Part shown: positions 18,483 through 27,216 of the stretch, piece by piece
Layout: every line of letters begins with the position of its first letter
Position numbering within the stretch: the first letter of the stretch is position 1
Assembly: GCF_037076525.1 (NCBI RefSeq)
Contig: NZ_AP029018.1
Location: 868,001 to 932,000 of the forward strand
Length of the DNA stretch: 64,000 nucleotides
Source: Selenomonas sp. TAMA-11512
GTDB lineage: Bacteria; Bacillota; Negativicutes; Selenomonadales; Selenomonadaceae
Reading direction: 5' to 3'
Notes under the pieces: generated by a model
Database searches by the model: none
The model's input: only the letters and a program-made list of their open reading frames with translations
Told to the model about the DNA's origin: nothing
Made by a program: the position numbers and the translations under genes

Positions 18483-19169
18483 ATGAGTGAAAAGGTAAAA
18501 GCGGTCGTCCTCCTGTCCGGAGGATTGGACTCGACGACGTGCATGGCCGTCGCGCAGAATGCCGGTGAAGAGCTCTATCCCATCAGCTTCAACTATCATC
18601 AGAGGCACAGCATCGAGCTGGAATCGGCAAAGAAGGTCGCCGCGCATTATGCGGTGAGCAGGCACCTGATCGTCGAAACGAATATGGAGGCGATCGGGGG
18701 ATCCGCGCTGACGGACGAATCTATAGAAGTGCCCGAGGGCGACGTCCATCGGGAGGATATTCCCGTGACGTATGTGCCCGCGCGCAACCTGATCTTCCTT
18801 TCCTATGCGCTCGGCTACGCGGAGACGCTGGGCGCGGGCAAGGTCTACATCGGGGTGAATTCCGTGGACTACTCGGGGTACCCCGACTGCCGTCCGGAGT
18901 TTATCGAGAAGTTCCAGGCGATTGCCGACTACGCGACAGCGGCGACGGCGGTCAAAGGTGCGAAGATTACGATTGCCGCGCCTCTGCAGAACATGTCCAA
19001 GGCGGAGATCATCCGGCTTGCCGCCAGGCTGAAGGCGCCTTTGGAGCATACGCACAGCTGCTATCGCGGCGGCGATACCGCCTGCGGCGTGTGCGACAGC
19101 TGCAAGCTTCGTCTGCAGGGCTTTGCGGCCGCCGGCATAAAAGACCCCGTTTCATACGAAAATCGATAG
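18483..19169 (+). CDS. queC: 7-cyano-7-deazaguanine synthase
   Basis: Converts 7-carboxy-7-deazaguanine to preQ0 with ATP and ammonia, on the route to queuosine in tRNA. The 228-residue protein has the PP-loop VLLSGGLDSTT near the start, VPARNLIFLS in the middle, and a C-terminal zinc site of four cysteines (CYRGGDTACGVCDSCK, about 193-208). ATG 18483 has GAGGTGA upstream. It is followed by folE2, which makes the first intermediate; queD and queE are not in the window. Confidence 0.95.
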   Translation: MSEKVKAVVLLSGGLDSTTCMAVAQNAGEELYPISFNYHQRHSIELESAKKVAAHYAVSRHLIVETNMEAIGGSALTDESIEVPEGDVHREDIPVTYVPARNLIFLSYALGYAETLGAGKVYIGVNSVDYSGYPDCRPEFIEKFQAIADYATAATAVKGAKITIAAPLQNMSKAEIIRLAARLKAPLEHTHSCYRGGDTACGVCDSCKLRLQGFAAAGIKDPVSYENR

Positions 19170-19177
19170 GATATGAC

Positions 19178-19966
19178 ATGAAGGATATTCAGAAGACGAC
19201 CGATATGCGCGGCATAGCCATTCAGCGGGTAGGCGTCAAAGATGTGCGGCTGCCGTTCCGCATCAAGACGCTCTCCGGAGGAGAGCAGCAGGTCCTGGCG
19301 ACGATTCAGTTTACAGTGGCATTGCCCCAAGAGTACAAGGGGACCCACATGAGCCGGTTTATCGAGATACTGAGCCGGTGGCAGGATCAGCCTCTCGCGG
19401 AGCCCGAGATGGAAGCCATCCTGGAGGAAGCCTTGGAGAAGCTGGAGGCGGAGTCTGCCGACCTGCATATCGCTTTCACCTACTTTGTGGAAAAGTGCGC
19501 GCCTGTCAGCGGCATGAAGTCCGTCCTCGATCTGGACTGCTTCTTCCATGGAACGAAAGAGCGAGGGGAGGCGATGCAGTTTCGCCTCGGCGTCTCCGTG
19601 CCGGCGACGTCGCTCTGCCCATGCAGCAAGGAGATCTCCGCTTACGGCGCGCATAATCAGCGAAGCCGGCTTGCCGTTGCCGCTGAGTTCAACGCGGAGA
19701 CACCCTGCATCTATATTGAGAATTTGGCGAAGCTCATGGAGGAGGAGGCATCGTCTCCCGTCTATCCTCTCTTGAAGCGGACAGATGAGAAGTATGTGAC
19801 GGAATATGCCTACGACCATCCGAAGTTCGTGGAGGATATCCTGCGGGATCTGGTGCTTCGTATGCGGGGGATTGAGGGCATGCGGTGGTTCTCGGTGGAC
19901 TGCGAGAACTTCGAGTCCATTCATAACCACAATGCCTTTGCCGCGCACGAAGAATTTGTAAAATAG
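19178..19966 (+). CDS. folE2: GTP cyclohydrolase FolE2 (type IB)
   Basis: Converts GTP to 7,8-dihydroneopterin triphosphate, first step to folate and queuosine. This 262-residue protein belongs to the metal-flexible IB family, with the conserved LCPCSKEISAYGAHNQRS around the catalytic Cys and the C-terminal WFSVDCENFESIHNHNA. I place the start at ATG 19178, nine bases past the queC stop. Type IB enzymes are often used when zinc is scarce; whether that holds here is unknown, as no Zur site could be identified. Confidence 0.93.
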   Translation: MKDIQKTTDMRGIAIQRVGVKDVRLPFRIKTLSGGEQQVLATIQFTVALPQEYKGTHMSRFIEILSRWQDQPLAEPEMEAILEEALEKLEAESADLHIAFTYFVEKCAPVSGMKSVLDLDCFFHGTKERGEAMQFRLGVSVPATSLCPCSKEISAYGAHNQRSRLAVAAEFNAETPCIYIENLAKLMEEEASSPVYPLLKRTDEKYVTEYAYDHPKFVEDILRDLVLRMRGIEGMRWFSVDCENFESIHNHNAFAAHEEFVK

Positions 19967-19980
19967 GGAGGTGTATGCGC

Positions 19981-20835
19981 GTGAAACGCTTGATTATCAA
20001 TGCGGATGACTTCGGCATCCATACGTCTGTCAATCAGGCGGTGCTGCGCGCATACGAGTACGGTCTCCTGAAGAGCACGTCTCTGATTGCCGGCGGAAGA
20101 GCCGCCGAGGAGGCGGCGATGCTCGCGCGTGAAGCGCACGGCTTAGGCGTCGGTGTCCACTTGACATGGGTCGCGGAGAGTCCTGTATCGGATGCCGCGA
20201 AGGTGCCGAGTCTCGTCGATGGGGAGGGCCGGTTTCTTCCGCATCATATCGCCTTTATCAAGCGGTTTTTGACGGGCGCTGTCCGCAGAGAGGAGCTCCG
20301 CCTGGAGGCGGAGGCACAGATCAAAAAGATTCTGCAGCTCGGCGTTACGCCGACCCATATCGACAGCCATCAGCACCTCCATGTGCTGCCGGGAGTCATC
20401 GATATGGTGCTGGAGCTCGCCGCGAAATACGGGATCAGAAAGCTGCGCATCCCCTGTGAGCCCTTCCTTTTTCGGGGGAATTATCCCGCGGCGTTCGCTC
20501 GTCTGCTGGCGAAGTGGGGCCTGTTAAGCTGTGCGTTCATGGCAAGGCAAAAGGCGCGGCGCAGGGGATTTTCCTTTCCGCACAGCTTTTATGGAATGCT
20601 TGCCGGAGGGCATCTCGAGGAGCCGTACCTCTTGTCGATGCTTGCCGCGCTGCCTGCGGGGACGAGTGAGATCATGATGCATCCCGCGGCGGATGACCGC
20701 GCCATGTCTTCTGTCTATGACTGGCAGTATCATTGGCAGGGAGAGCTGGCGGCGCTGCAGTCGCCGACGGTGAAGGCCTGCATAAAAGAAAAAGATATAC
20801 AGTGCATATCGTATCGGGAGCTGAAAGATGAGTAA
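19981..20835 (+). CDS. YdjC/ChbG-family carbohydrate deacetylase
   Basis: This protein of about 284 residues starts LIINADDFG, the metal-binding Asp pair of the YdjC fold. THIDSHQHLHVLPG carries the metal His, and EIMMHPAADD lies near the end. Family members remove acetyl groups from N-acetylated sugars; HpnK-type members act in lipid pathways. GGGAGG is three bases from ATG 19975 but nine from GTG 19981, so GTG is preferred. The next gene overlaps its end by eight bases and encodes a membrane flippase-like protein, which suggests a role in modifying an envelope glycolipid. Substrate unknown. Confidence 0.82.
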   Translation: MKRLIINADDFGIHTSVNQAVLRAYEYGLLKSTSLIAGGRAAEEAAMLAREAHGLGVGVHLTWVAESPVSDAAKVPSLVDGEGRFLPHHIAFIKRFLTGAVRREELRLEAEAQIKKILQLGVTPTHIDSHQHLHVLPGVIDMVLELAAKYGIRKLRIPCEPFLFRGNYPAAFARLLAKWGLLSCAFMARQKARRRGFSFPHSFYGMLAGGHLEEPYLLSMLAALPAGTSEIMMHPAADDRAMSSVYDWQYHWQGELAALQSPTVKACIKEKDIQCISYRELKDE

Positions 20836-21817
20836 ATTTTATCAGCGGTTCCTGCTGCTCTTCCTGCTTGTCTGCAGTATTTCAGGAGTTGTTATCTACA
20901 CGACGGTGGATATCAATACGCTGCACAATCTGACGGCGTTTCAGCCGTGGTCTGTGGCACTTGCCGTCGTGAGCCTTTCGATCGGGCTTGTGCTGGACGG
21001 GACGCGGCTCATGCATCTCGTCAAGGTCGCGAATGAGAAGATCACGTTTAAGCAGGCGGTGCACGTCGTCTTCGGAAACTACTTTTTGGCGCTCCTGACG
21101 CCCGGAGCGACGGGCGGCGCCGTGGCACAGGTCATGTTTCTGCGGCACGCGGGCGTCCCGATGGGGAAGGCTACGGTGCTCGTCATTGTGCGCACGCTTG
21201 TCTCCATTTTCTTCCTGCTCTGCTGTATGCCCTTTATCTTTCTTCACGACGCGGGCATCCTGCCGGGCGTGGATAATGAAACGCTTATGGTTGTGTCTCT
21301 GCTTCTCTTCTTGGGTATTATCGGGATCGTGCTCGCGTCGAGAACACGCTCGCTCGACACCCTGATCGGGCGGATCACGGGGCGGCTGTCTCCGCATCGG
21401 AAGCGTGTCATCGTCGCCTTTTACCGCGATATCAAGATTGGCGTGAGGCTGTTGGCGGCCTCGCCCAAAAGCATGGTGCGCATCTTCTTTGAGTCGGGAC
21501 TGAGCCTTCTGTTCATCTACGGCATTGTGCCGTGTCTGCTCTTGGGGCTGGGCGTTACCGACGCGGACTGGTACACCGTGATGGGGCGGATGTTTTTCCT
21601 GAATATGCTCCTCTACGTGTCTCCGACGCCCGGAGGCTCCGGGATTGCTGAGGGCGGCTTTGTCTGGCTCTTCGCGGATTCCGTACCGGCAGGCACGGTC
21701 GGTATCCTCGCCGTATCGTGGCGGCTTATCGCGGAGTACATCCCTTTCCTGATCGGGTTCTACTACACCATTCGCGTCTTCGGACGGGACTTCCTGAATC
21801 AACAGCTTGGAAAGTAA
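20828..21817 (+). CDS. Flippase-like membrane protein (LPG_synthase_TM / UPF0104 family)
   Basis: This 329-residue protein has about eight hydrophobic segments and the family hallmarks GNYFLALLTPGATGGAVAQV and SPTPGGSGIAEG. It resembles the membrane half of MprF and YbhN/AglD-type proteins, which are thought to move or modify lipids. No catalytic cytoplasmic domain is attached. It is coupled to the YdjC-like gene and ends the co-directional run; a strong terminator follows at once. Confidence 0.82.
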   Translation: MSKFYQRFLLLFLLVCSISGVVIYTTVDINTLHNLTAFQPWSVALAVVSLSIGLVLDGTRLMHLVKVANEKITFKQAVHVVFGNYFLALLTPGATGGAVAQVMFLRHAGVPMGKATVLVIVRTLVSIFFLLCCMPFIFLHDAGILPGVDNETLMVVSLLLFLGIIGIVLASRTRSLDTLIGRITGRLSPHRKRVIVAFYRDIKIGVRLLAASPKSMVRIFFESGLSLLFIYGIVPCLLLGLGVTDADWYTVMGRMFFLNMLLYVSPTPGGSGIAEGGFVWLFADSVPAGTVGILAVSWRLIAEYIPFLIGFYYTIRVFGRDFLNQQLGK

Positions 21818-21861
21818 AAAACCTTTCTCACCGGTTGAACATCGGTAAGAAAGGTTTTTTT
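21816..21861 (+). terminator. Rho-independent terminator, possibly bidirectional
   Basis: AAAAAACCTTTCT is followed by CACCGG, a short loop, CGGT and AGAAAGGTTTTTTT, a long stem with T-runs on both strands. It closes the def-to-flippase run and faces the minus-strand mmuM gene. Confidence 0.85.
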
Positions 21862-21919
21862 GCGTGTGTGGAAGCGGTGCATGGATGCATTGTCTGCCGG
21901 ATAAAGAACCGCACGCGGA

Positions 21920-22855
21920 TTACATTAAAGTTTTGCGGAAGCCGGCAATATCACGGATGGTATCGGGAGTAGTGCGGCAGCAGCCGCCGATGAGACGGGC
22001 GCCCGCCTCGTGCCACTGCTTAACGTAGTCGGTGTACGAGGTAGCTGCTCCGTGCCACGTCTTGGTCACGGCATTGTATGTCTCGCCTGTGTTCGGATAG
22101 ACGACGATGGGTTTATCGCTGACGGAGCGAATCTCCCGGATGAGCGATGTGACATAGTCGGGCGCTGTGCAGTTGAGGCCGATGGCGACGATCTGCGGCT
22201 CTTTGTCCAAGATACGAGCGGCTTCCGCGATCGGCTCGCCGCTGGAGATATGCTTCTCGTCTTTGCAGGAGAAAGAGCACCAGGCGGCTGCGTCGCCCCG
22301 GCGCTTGAGATCGGAGACGAGGACAAGCGCCTCGTCAAGCAAAGGCAGCGTCTCAAAGGCAAGGAGATCCGGCTGCGCCTCTATGAGCAGGGCAAGCCGC
22401 TCTTCGTGAAAATCAGAGAGCTCCGCTCGTGAGAGCGTGTAATCGCCCCGATACTCGGAGCCGTCCGCGAGGTAGGCTCCGTAGGGACCTACGGACGCGG
22501 CGGCAAGAGGTGCCGGTCGATTCCGGAGCGCCGTGTCCGCGGTATCGCGCAGGAAGGCGTCGCGCGCGGCGCGGACGAGCGCCACGGAGTCCTGAATGAG
22601 TTTTTTCGATTCACTTCGGCTGTAGCCTTTTTTCTCAAAGCCCTCGACACTTGCCTGATAGCTGGCGCTCGATACGATATCCGCGCCTGCCCGATAGTAG
22701 TCGTAGTGGACGGACCGGACAAGCTCGGGGCGTTCAAAGAGCGCCTTTGCCGCCCAGAGCTCGTCGTTCGTGTCAAAGCCCCGATTCGTAATCTCGGTGC
22801 CGAAAGCGCCGTCGAGGACGAGAAACGGGTATTTTTGAAGAAGCTTCGTAAGCAT
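21920..22855 (-). CDS. mmuM: Homocysteine S-methyltransferase
   Basis: Transfers a methyl group from S-methylmethionine (or SAM) to homocysteine to make methionine. This 311-residue TIM barrel shows LVLDGAFGTEI at the start, LNCTAPDYV with the first zinc Cys, and GGCCRTTP with the paired zinc cysteines near the C-terminus. No cobalamin or folate domains are attached, so it is the short MmuM type. It lies nine bases downstream of an amino-acid binding lipoprotein gene, which may feed it. Confidence 0.91.
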   Translation of the reverse strand: MLTKLLQKYPFLVLDGAFGTEITNRGFDTNDELWAAKALFERPELVRSVHYDYYRAGADIVSSASYQASVEGFEKKGYSRSESKKLIQDSVALVRAARDAFLRDTADTALRNRPAPLAAASVGPYGAYLADGSEYRGDYTLSRAELSDFHEERLALLIEAQPDLLAFETLPLLDEALVLVSDLKRRGDAAAWCSFSCKDEKHISSGEPIAEAARILDKEPQIVAIGLNCTAPDYVTSLIREIRSVSDKPIVVYPNTGETYNAVTKTWHGAATSYTDYVKQWHEAGARLIGGCCRTTPDTIRDIAGFRKTLM

Positions 22856-22864
22856 AGTAAACCC

Positions 22865-23668
22865 TCAATTCAATAATTCTGCGGGCGGCTCTTCACCGAA
22901 CCACTTCTTGTAAATGGCCGCGAATTCACCGTTCGCCTTGATTTTCGCAAGACCGGAGTCGATCTTCTTCAGGAGCTCGTCATTGCCCTTATCGACGGCA
23001 ATGGCGAGGTCTTCTTTGGTGAGGGCGAGATCGGCGACGCGGACGTTCTCGTTGTTGGAATGGCTGACATAGTAGGCGTTTGTCGGGATGTCGTTAATGA
23101 CGGCATCGACGCCTCCGTTGTTGAGCTCCAAAAAGGCTTCATTGATGGCGTTGAAGACGCGCACATCGGCATTGGGAATCTTGCGCGCCGCTTCTTCACC
23201 GGTGGAGCCGATGGAGACACCGAGACGCTTTCCTTCCAAGTCCTTCTCCGTATGAATGGCATCATTGCCCTTGGCGATGACAGCGCCGAGTCCCGCGATG
23301 TAGTAAGGCTTAGAGAAGGATACGCTTCTTGCGCGGTCTTCGGTGACGGTGATATCGTTGATGGCGACGTCAATGCTCTTGGACTGGAGCGCGGGAATGA
23401 GCCCGTCAAAAGCGAGATTTTTAATCTCGACATCAAAGCCTTCCGCGGCGCCGATCGCGCGGATGATATCGACATCAAAGCCGACGTAGTCGTTCGTCTC
23501 CTTATCGATGGAGCCGAACGGGGGATAGGCGGCATCCATGCCGACGCGGAGCGCGGTCTTCTGATTGTCTTTCTTCGGCGCGGATGCCGTATCCTGACCG
23601 CAGCCGGCCAATGTGAAGAGTGAGAAGACGAGGAGCAGAACGGGGAGAATGTATTTGTGTTGTTTCAT
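22865..23668 (-). CDS. Amino-acid ABC transporter substrate-binding lipoprotein
   Basis: This 267-residue protein has a signal peptide with lipobox LAGC. A bacterial solute-binding family 3 domain follows: LRVGMDAAYPPFGSID, GFDVDIIRAIG, DVAINDITVTEDRARSVSFSKPYY and GGVDAVINDIPT. It resembles cystine, arginine and glutamine binders. GGAGG precedes the start. No permease or ATPase gene lies beside it; its partner in the operon is mmuM, so a sulfur amino acid such as S-methylmethionine, methionine or cystine is a reasonable guess. Confidence 0.88.
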   Translation of the reverse strand: MKQHKYILPVLLLVFSLFTLAGCGQDTASAPKKDNQKTALRVGMDAAYPPFGSIDKETNDYVGFDVDIIRAIGAAEGFDVEIKNLAFDGLIPALQSKSIDVAINDITVTEDRARSVSFSKPYYIAGLGAVIAKGNDAIHTEKDLEGKRLGVSIGSTGEEAARKIPNADVRVFNAINEAFLELNNGGVDAVINDIPTNAYYVSHSNNENVRVADLALTKEDLAIAVDKGNDELLKKIDSGLAKIKANGEFAAIYKKWFGEEPPAELLN

Positions 23669-23690
23669 AGTGTTGCCTCCTTTTTTAGAC

Positions 23691-23719
23691 AGTATAAGCC
23701 ATAAAACATAGTATGTAAA
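23691..23719 (-). promoter_or_regulatory. Promoter of the binding protein-mmuM operon
   Basis: On the minus strand TTTACA (23719-23714) and TATACT (23696-23691) are separated by 17 bases, about 22 bases before the start codon. The leader is too short for a SAM riboswitch. Confidence 0.6.
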
Positions 23720-23790
23720 TATGTTTTATAAACAAAATAAGGACTTTTAGGCTTAAAAATAAAATTAATATACATATAGGTAAAAATAAT

Positions 23791-23820
23791 TTGACTAAAT
23801 TTGAGAAAAAAGTATATAAT
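23791..23820 (+). promoter_or_regulatory. Promoter of the diguanylate cyclase gene
   Basis: TTGACT (23791-23796), an 18-base spacer and a perfect TATAAT (23815-23820) precede the GGDEF gene in an AT-rich divergent region of about 230 bases. Confidence 0.65.
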
Positions 23821-23895
23821 GACTCGTCCATATAGGAAATAAGATTGGTTGCTTTATAGAATGATATACGAATCATACAGATAAGGAGACTGCAC

Positions 23896-25653
23896 TTGAA
23901 ATCGTACCTCAATATTGCAATTATGGTTTTTGTGCTCATGACGAGTGTTTTTGTTGCTGCCAATATTATAACAGGCGGAAAAATTATGTCAACGGATAGT
24001 CATTATACGGCAACTATCATTTCCATAAAAAACGAACTCAAGGATTGGCGTTATCGCACAGAAGCGCTGTCCTATGATGGTCAGAAACTGCCTGCAAATA
24101 TGTGGGAAGAGCAGCAGCAGGACGGACTGTGGAAGCCGTATCCTTTCCCCGACCGACCTCCTGTGGAGGACGATGCAAAGTATGTCTGGCTGCAGACTCG
24201 GCTGCCGGACAATGTGGAGCCGGGGGACGCGCTCTTTTTCAGTACGACGGATCAGGCGTTTCGAATCTGGGTCGGAGACAGGCTCATAGAAGAATACGGA
24301 ACGATGCAGGAAGGCGAGTACACGTGGGGGCGTCGGTGGCACGTCGTACGTCTTCCCAACTATGTCGGGGGACAGCTGCTGACCGTCGAAGCGCATTCGG
24401 ATGTGGAGGCCCGTCTGGGCGTGTTTGATCGCTTTTCCGTACGCAACCGGGGGGTCAGCTATCTCCTGCTGTTCGTCTATGATATTCCGTTTTTCATTGG
24501 CATGTCGTCGGTAATATCGCTTCTCTTCCTTGTATTCACGTACCTGTCGAAGTCCATGAGGTATGACGGCATTTACCGCGGGTTCTTCATATTTCAAACC
24601 ATATATTTCTTTTGGATGATTGCCTCGAGCAACTTTCGTACGCTTCTCTTTGATGCGCCCGAATTTTGGTGGAACGCGCAGCTCATTGCGATATACGCGT
24701 TTTTGCCGGCGGCGCATTACATGATTGCGCAGCTGGTTGAGCCGCGGTATAAAAAGTGGTCGATGGGATTCTTCCGGGTGCATATCGTGTATATGGCGGC
24801 TGCCGCATTTGCCCAGATATTCATTTTTCGAGATTCTTTTCTTGTCGCTTTGAACGCATACTATATTCTTGTCGCCGCGGGCGGTGCGGTATCCGGTGTT
24901 ACGCTCTACCGCTCCATGCGGTCGGGCAATCCTTACAGCCGCGCGATGCTCTTTCCCGTGAGCGTCATGTTTGTGACATGTATGGCCGATGGACTCACTA
25001 TGCAGTACCGTCTGCTGACATGGCCGATCTGTGTCATGGCGCTGGCGGCACCGACGTTTTTCAGCTTTGCTGTCGGTGTTCTCAGTGAGCAGATACGCCA
25101 AGAGCGCACCGCGGCACTGCACATGCAGAATCTCCGAGGAGAGGTCGATGAGTTCAAACAGCAGGCGCAGATTGACCCGTTGACGGGAGTCTTCAATCGA
25201 TATAAGTTCGATGACGCCTATCGTGAATATACGGCAATCGCGAAGCGCACGAATGCAAAGCTTTCTCTCTGTATGCTCGATATTGACTTCTTTAAGCGTG
25301 TCAATGATGACTACGGGCATGACATCGGGGATGTCGTTCTGCGGGGCTTCGCGGAGCTCATCCAAAATGCGATTGAAGCGCGCCGCCATGTCCTGATTCG
25401 CTGGGGAGGCGAAGAATTCGTCATTCTCTGTCTGCATCAGTCCGCCGCTGAGGCCGCTCTGTTCGCGGAGAGCCTTTGCAAAAAGGTGGAGGCGGCGGCT
25501 ATCTGTCCGTATCGTTCGGTGACTTGCTCGGTCGGTGTCGCGGAATGGATGGAGACGGATGAACATGCGGAGGCGTTTGTCAAGCGCGCCGATGAAGCGC
25601 TGTATCAGGCGAAGGAAGGCGGGCGCAACTGCGTTAGGGTATATAAAGCATAA
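23896..25653 (+). CDS. Membrane diguanylate cyclase with extracytoplasmic sensor
   Basis: Makes cyclic di-GMP. The 585-residue protein starts at TTG with AAGGAG seven bases upstream. It has an N-terminal membrane helix and an extracytoplasmic domain to about residue 190. About seven membrane segments follow (190-400), a 7TMR-DISM-like plan, then a short coiled linker and a GGDEF domain (LTGVFNRYKFDD, LDIDFFKRVNDDYGHDIGD, GGEEF at 504-508). The active site is intact. The inhibitory RxxD five residues before GGEEF is absent, so product feedback at the I-site is unlikely. It stands alone between two promoters and a terminator. Confidence 0.9.
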   Translation: MKSYLNIAIMVFVLMTSVFVAANIITGGKIMSTDSHYTATIISIKNELKDWRYRTEALSYDGQKLPANMWEEQQQDGLWKPYPFPDRPPVEDDAKYVWLQTRLPDNVEPGDALFFSTTDQAFRIWVGDRLIEEYGTMQEGEYTWGRRWHVVRLPNYVGGQLLTVEAHSDVEARLGVFDRFSVRNRGVSYLLLFVYDIPFFIGMSSVISLLFLVFTYLSKSMRYDGIYRGFFIFQTIYFFWMIASSNFRTLLFDAPEFWWNAQLIAIYAFLPAAHYMIAQLVEPRYKKWSMGFFRVHIVYMAAAAFAQIFIFRDSFLVALNAYYILVAAGGAVSGVTLYRSMRSGNPYSRAMLFPVSVMFVTCMADGLTMQYRLLTWPICVMALAAPTFFSFAVGVLSEQIRQERTAALHMQNLRGEVDEFKQQAQIDPLTGVFNRYKFDDAYREYTAIAKRTNAKLSLCMLDIDFFKRVNDDYGHDIGDVVLRGFAELIQNAIEARRHVLIRWGGEEFVILCLHQSAAEAALFAESLCKKVEAAAICPYRSVTCSVGVAEWMETDEHAEAFVKRADEALYQAKEGGRNCVRVYKA

Positions 25654-25660
25654 AACAAAG

Positions 25661-25691
25661 GGGCGATGCAGCGGCTGTATCGCCCTCTTTT
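25661..25691 (+). terminator. Rho-independent terminator after the diguanylate cyclase gene
   Basis: GGGCGAT (25661-25667) pairs with ATCGCCC (25679-25685), followed by TCTTTTT. Confidence 0.75.
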
Positions 25692-25739
25692 TACGAAGCT
25701 GTGCGAATATATGGAAGCAATATTTTCACATAAGGACTA

Positions 25740-25768
25740 TTGCAATGAGGAAAGGATAGAATTATAAT
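25740..25768 (+). promoter_or_regulatory. Promoter of the dicarboxylate carrier gene
   Basis: TTGCAA (25740-25745), 17 bases and TATAAT (25763-25768) lie about 80 bases before the carrier's start codon. Confidence 0.6.
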
Positions 25769-25851
25769 ATGTAGCTGTATTATGTTTCATGTGTGCCGTT
25801 TGATGGAGTGCGGGTTTCTGTCGGATGGTGCAGAGAGAAGGGAGTTATTTT

Positions 25852-27189
25852 ATGGAAATTGCAGCAGCATTTATAGTGCTCCTCGCCTGTCTTTTGGTGG
25901 GCGTGCATCATGGCGGCATCGGTCTTGCCGTCATCTCCGGATTCGGTCTTGTCATCTATGTTTTCGGTTTCGGGTATCAGCCGGGCGTGCCGCCTGTCGG
26001 CGTCATGCTCACGATTTTGGCGGTCGTCACCTGCGCGGGATTCCTGCAGACATCCGGCGGTCTTACGGTCATGCTCAAGTATGCGGAGAAGTTCCTGCGC
26101 TCGAATCCGAAGCGTGTCACCATCTTTGCGCCGTTGACGACGTGGTTCCTCACGGTTCTCTGCGGGACGGGACATGTCTGCTACACGATGTTCCCGATCA
26201 TCTATGATATCGCCATCAAGCAGAACATTCGTCCGGAACGTCCGATGGCGGCATCTTCGATCGCCGCGCAGATGGCTATCTGCGCCTCGCCGGTCTCGGT
26301 CGCGGTCGTTTCCATGCTCGCGTTTATGCATCAGTTCGGCTATGAGTACACGATCCTGCAGATTCTCGGTGTTTCGATTCCCGCAACGTTCACCGGGGTA
26401 CTCTGCGCAGCTCTTTACAGCTACAATCGCGGCAAGGATCTCGACAAGGATGAGGACTTCCAGAAGCTCATCTCCGACCCTGAGCAGAGGGAATATGTCT
26501 ATGGCAACACGGAGAGCCTGATGGGCAAGGAGCTTCCTTCGTCCTATTACCGCGCAATGATGATTTTCTTTATAGGCATTCTCGTCATCGCTTGCCTCGG
26601 CAACTTCCCTGACCTGCTCCCGTCGTTTGAGAAGGGCGGCAAGATGGTGCATCCTTCCATGACGGACATCATTCAGATCATCATGCTTTCGATTGCGGCT
26701 ATCATTCTCTATGCTTGTAAAGTCAAAGCTTCCGATGTCGGCAACAGCCAGGTCTTCCGTGCCGGCATCGTTGCGCTCGTCTCCGTGTACGGCGTCGCCT
26801 GGCTTGCAAATACGGCTTTCGCGTCTCATATGACAGTCATGAAGGAAGCTCTCGGCGCGGCTGTCCAGGATTATCCTTGGGCATACGCGATTCTCGCTTT
26901 CTTCACGTCAAAGCTCGTTAACTCACAAGCGGCGGCCATTGCCATCGTTGTTCCGATGGCTCTTGGTATCGGGATGGATCCGGTGCTTGTCATGTCGTTT
27001 ATCTCGGCTTGCTACGGTTACTTCTTCCTTCCGACATATCCTTCCGACTTGGCTTGTATCGGCTTTGACCGTTCGGGTACGACGAAGATCGGTAAGTTCA
27101 TCATCAATCACAGCTTCATGATACCGGGGCTTATCGGAGTTATTGCGGGCTGCGGCATGGGCTACGTCGTCGCGCATATCATTCTCTAA
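25852..27189 (+). CDS. Anaerobic C4-dicarboxylate transporter (DcuA/DcuB family)
   Basis: This 445-residue inner-membrane carrier of fumarate, succinate, malate or aspartate has ten or more hydrophobic segments and family stretches such as TCAGFLQTSGGLTVML, CGTGHVCYTMFPI and AASSIAAQMAICASPVS. ATG 25852 has AAGGGAG eight bases upstream; an upstream GTG-like extension from 25825 lacks a site. It should exchange fumarate for succinate during fumarate respiration, fitting a fermentative anaerobe. An ISLre2-like element begins about 27 bases after its stop. Confidence 0.9.
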   Translation: MEIAAAFIVLLACLLVGVHHGGIGLAVISGFGLVIYVFGFGYQPGVPPVGVMLTILAVVTCAGFLQTSGGLTVMLKYAEKFLRSNPKRVTIFAPLTTWFLTVLCGTGHVCYTMFPIIYDIAIKQNIRPERPMAASSIAAQMAICASPVSVAVVSMLAFMHQFGYEYTILQILGVSIPATFTGVLCAALYSYNRGKDLDKDEDFQKLISDPEQREYVYGNTESLMGKELPSSYYRAMMIFFIGILVIACLGNFPDLLPSFEKGGKMVHPSMTDIIQIIMLSIAAIILYACKVKASDVGNSQVFRAGIVALVSVYGVAWLANTAFASHMTVMKEALGAAVQDYPWAYAILAFFTSKLVNSQAAAIAIVVPMALGIGMDPVLVMSFISACYGYFFLPTYPSDLACIGFDRSGTTKIGKFIINHSFMIPGLIGVIAGCGMGYVVAHIIL

Positions 27190-27216
27190 GGAAACCATTT
27201 CCGCAAGGAATACACA

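Noticed and set aside
23669-23690. SAM riboswitch before the binding protein-mmuM operon
   Set aside because: The leader between promoter and start codon is only about 22 bases.
23989-25566. Open frame of 525 codons on the minus strand opposite the diguanylate cyclase
   Set aside because: Shadow frame without domains; the plus-strand frame has promoter, ribosome site and GGDEF motifs.
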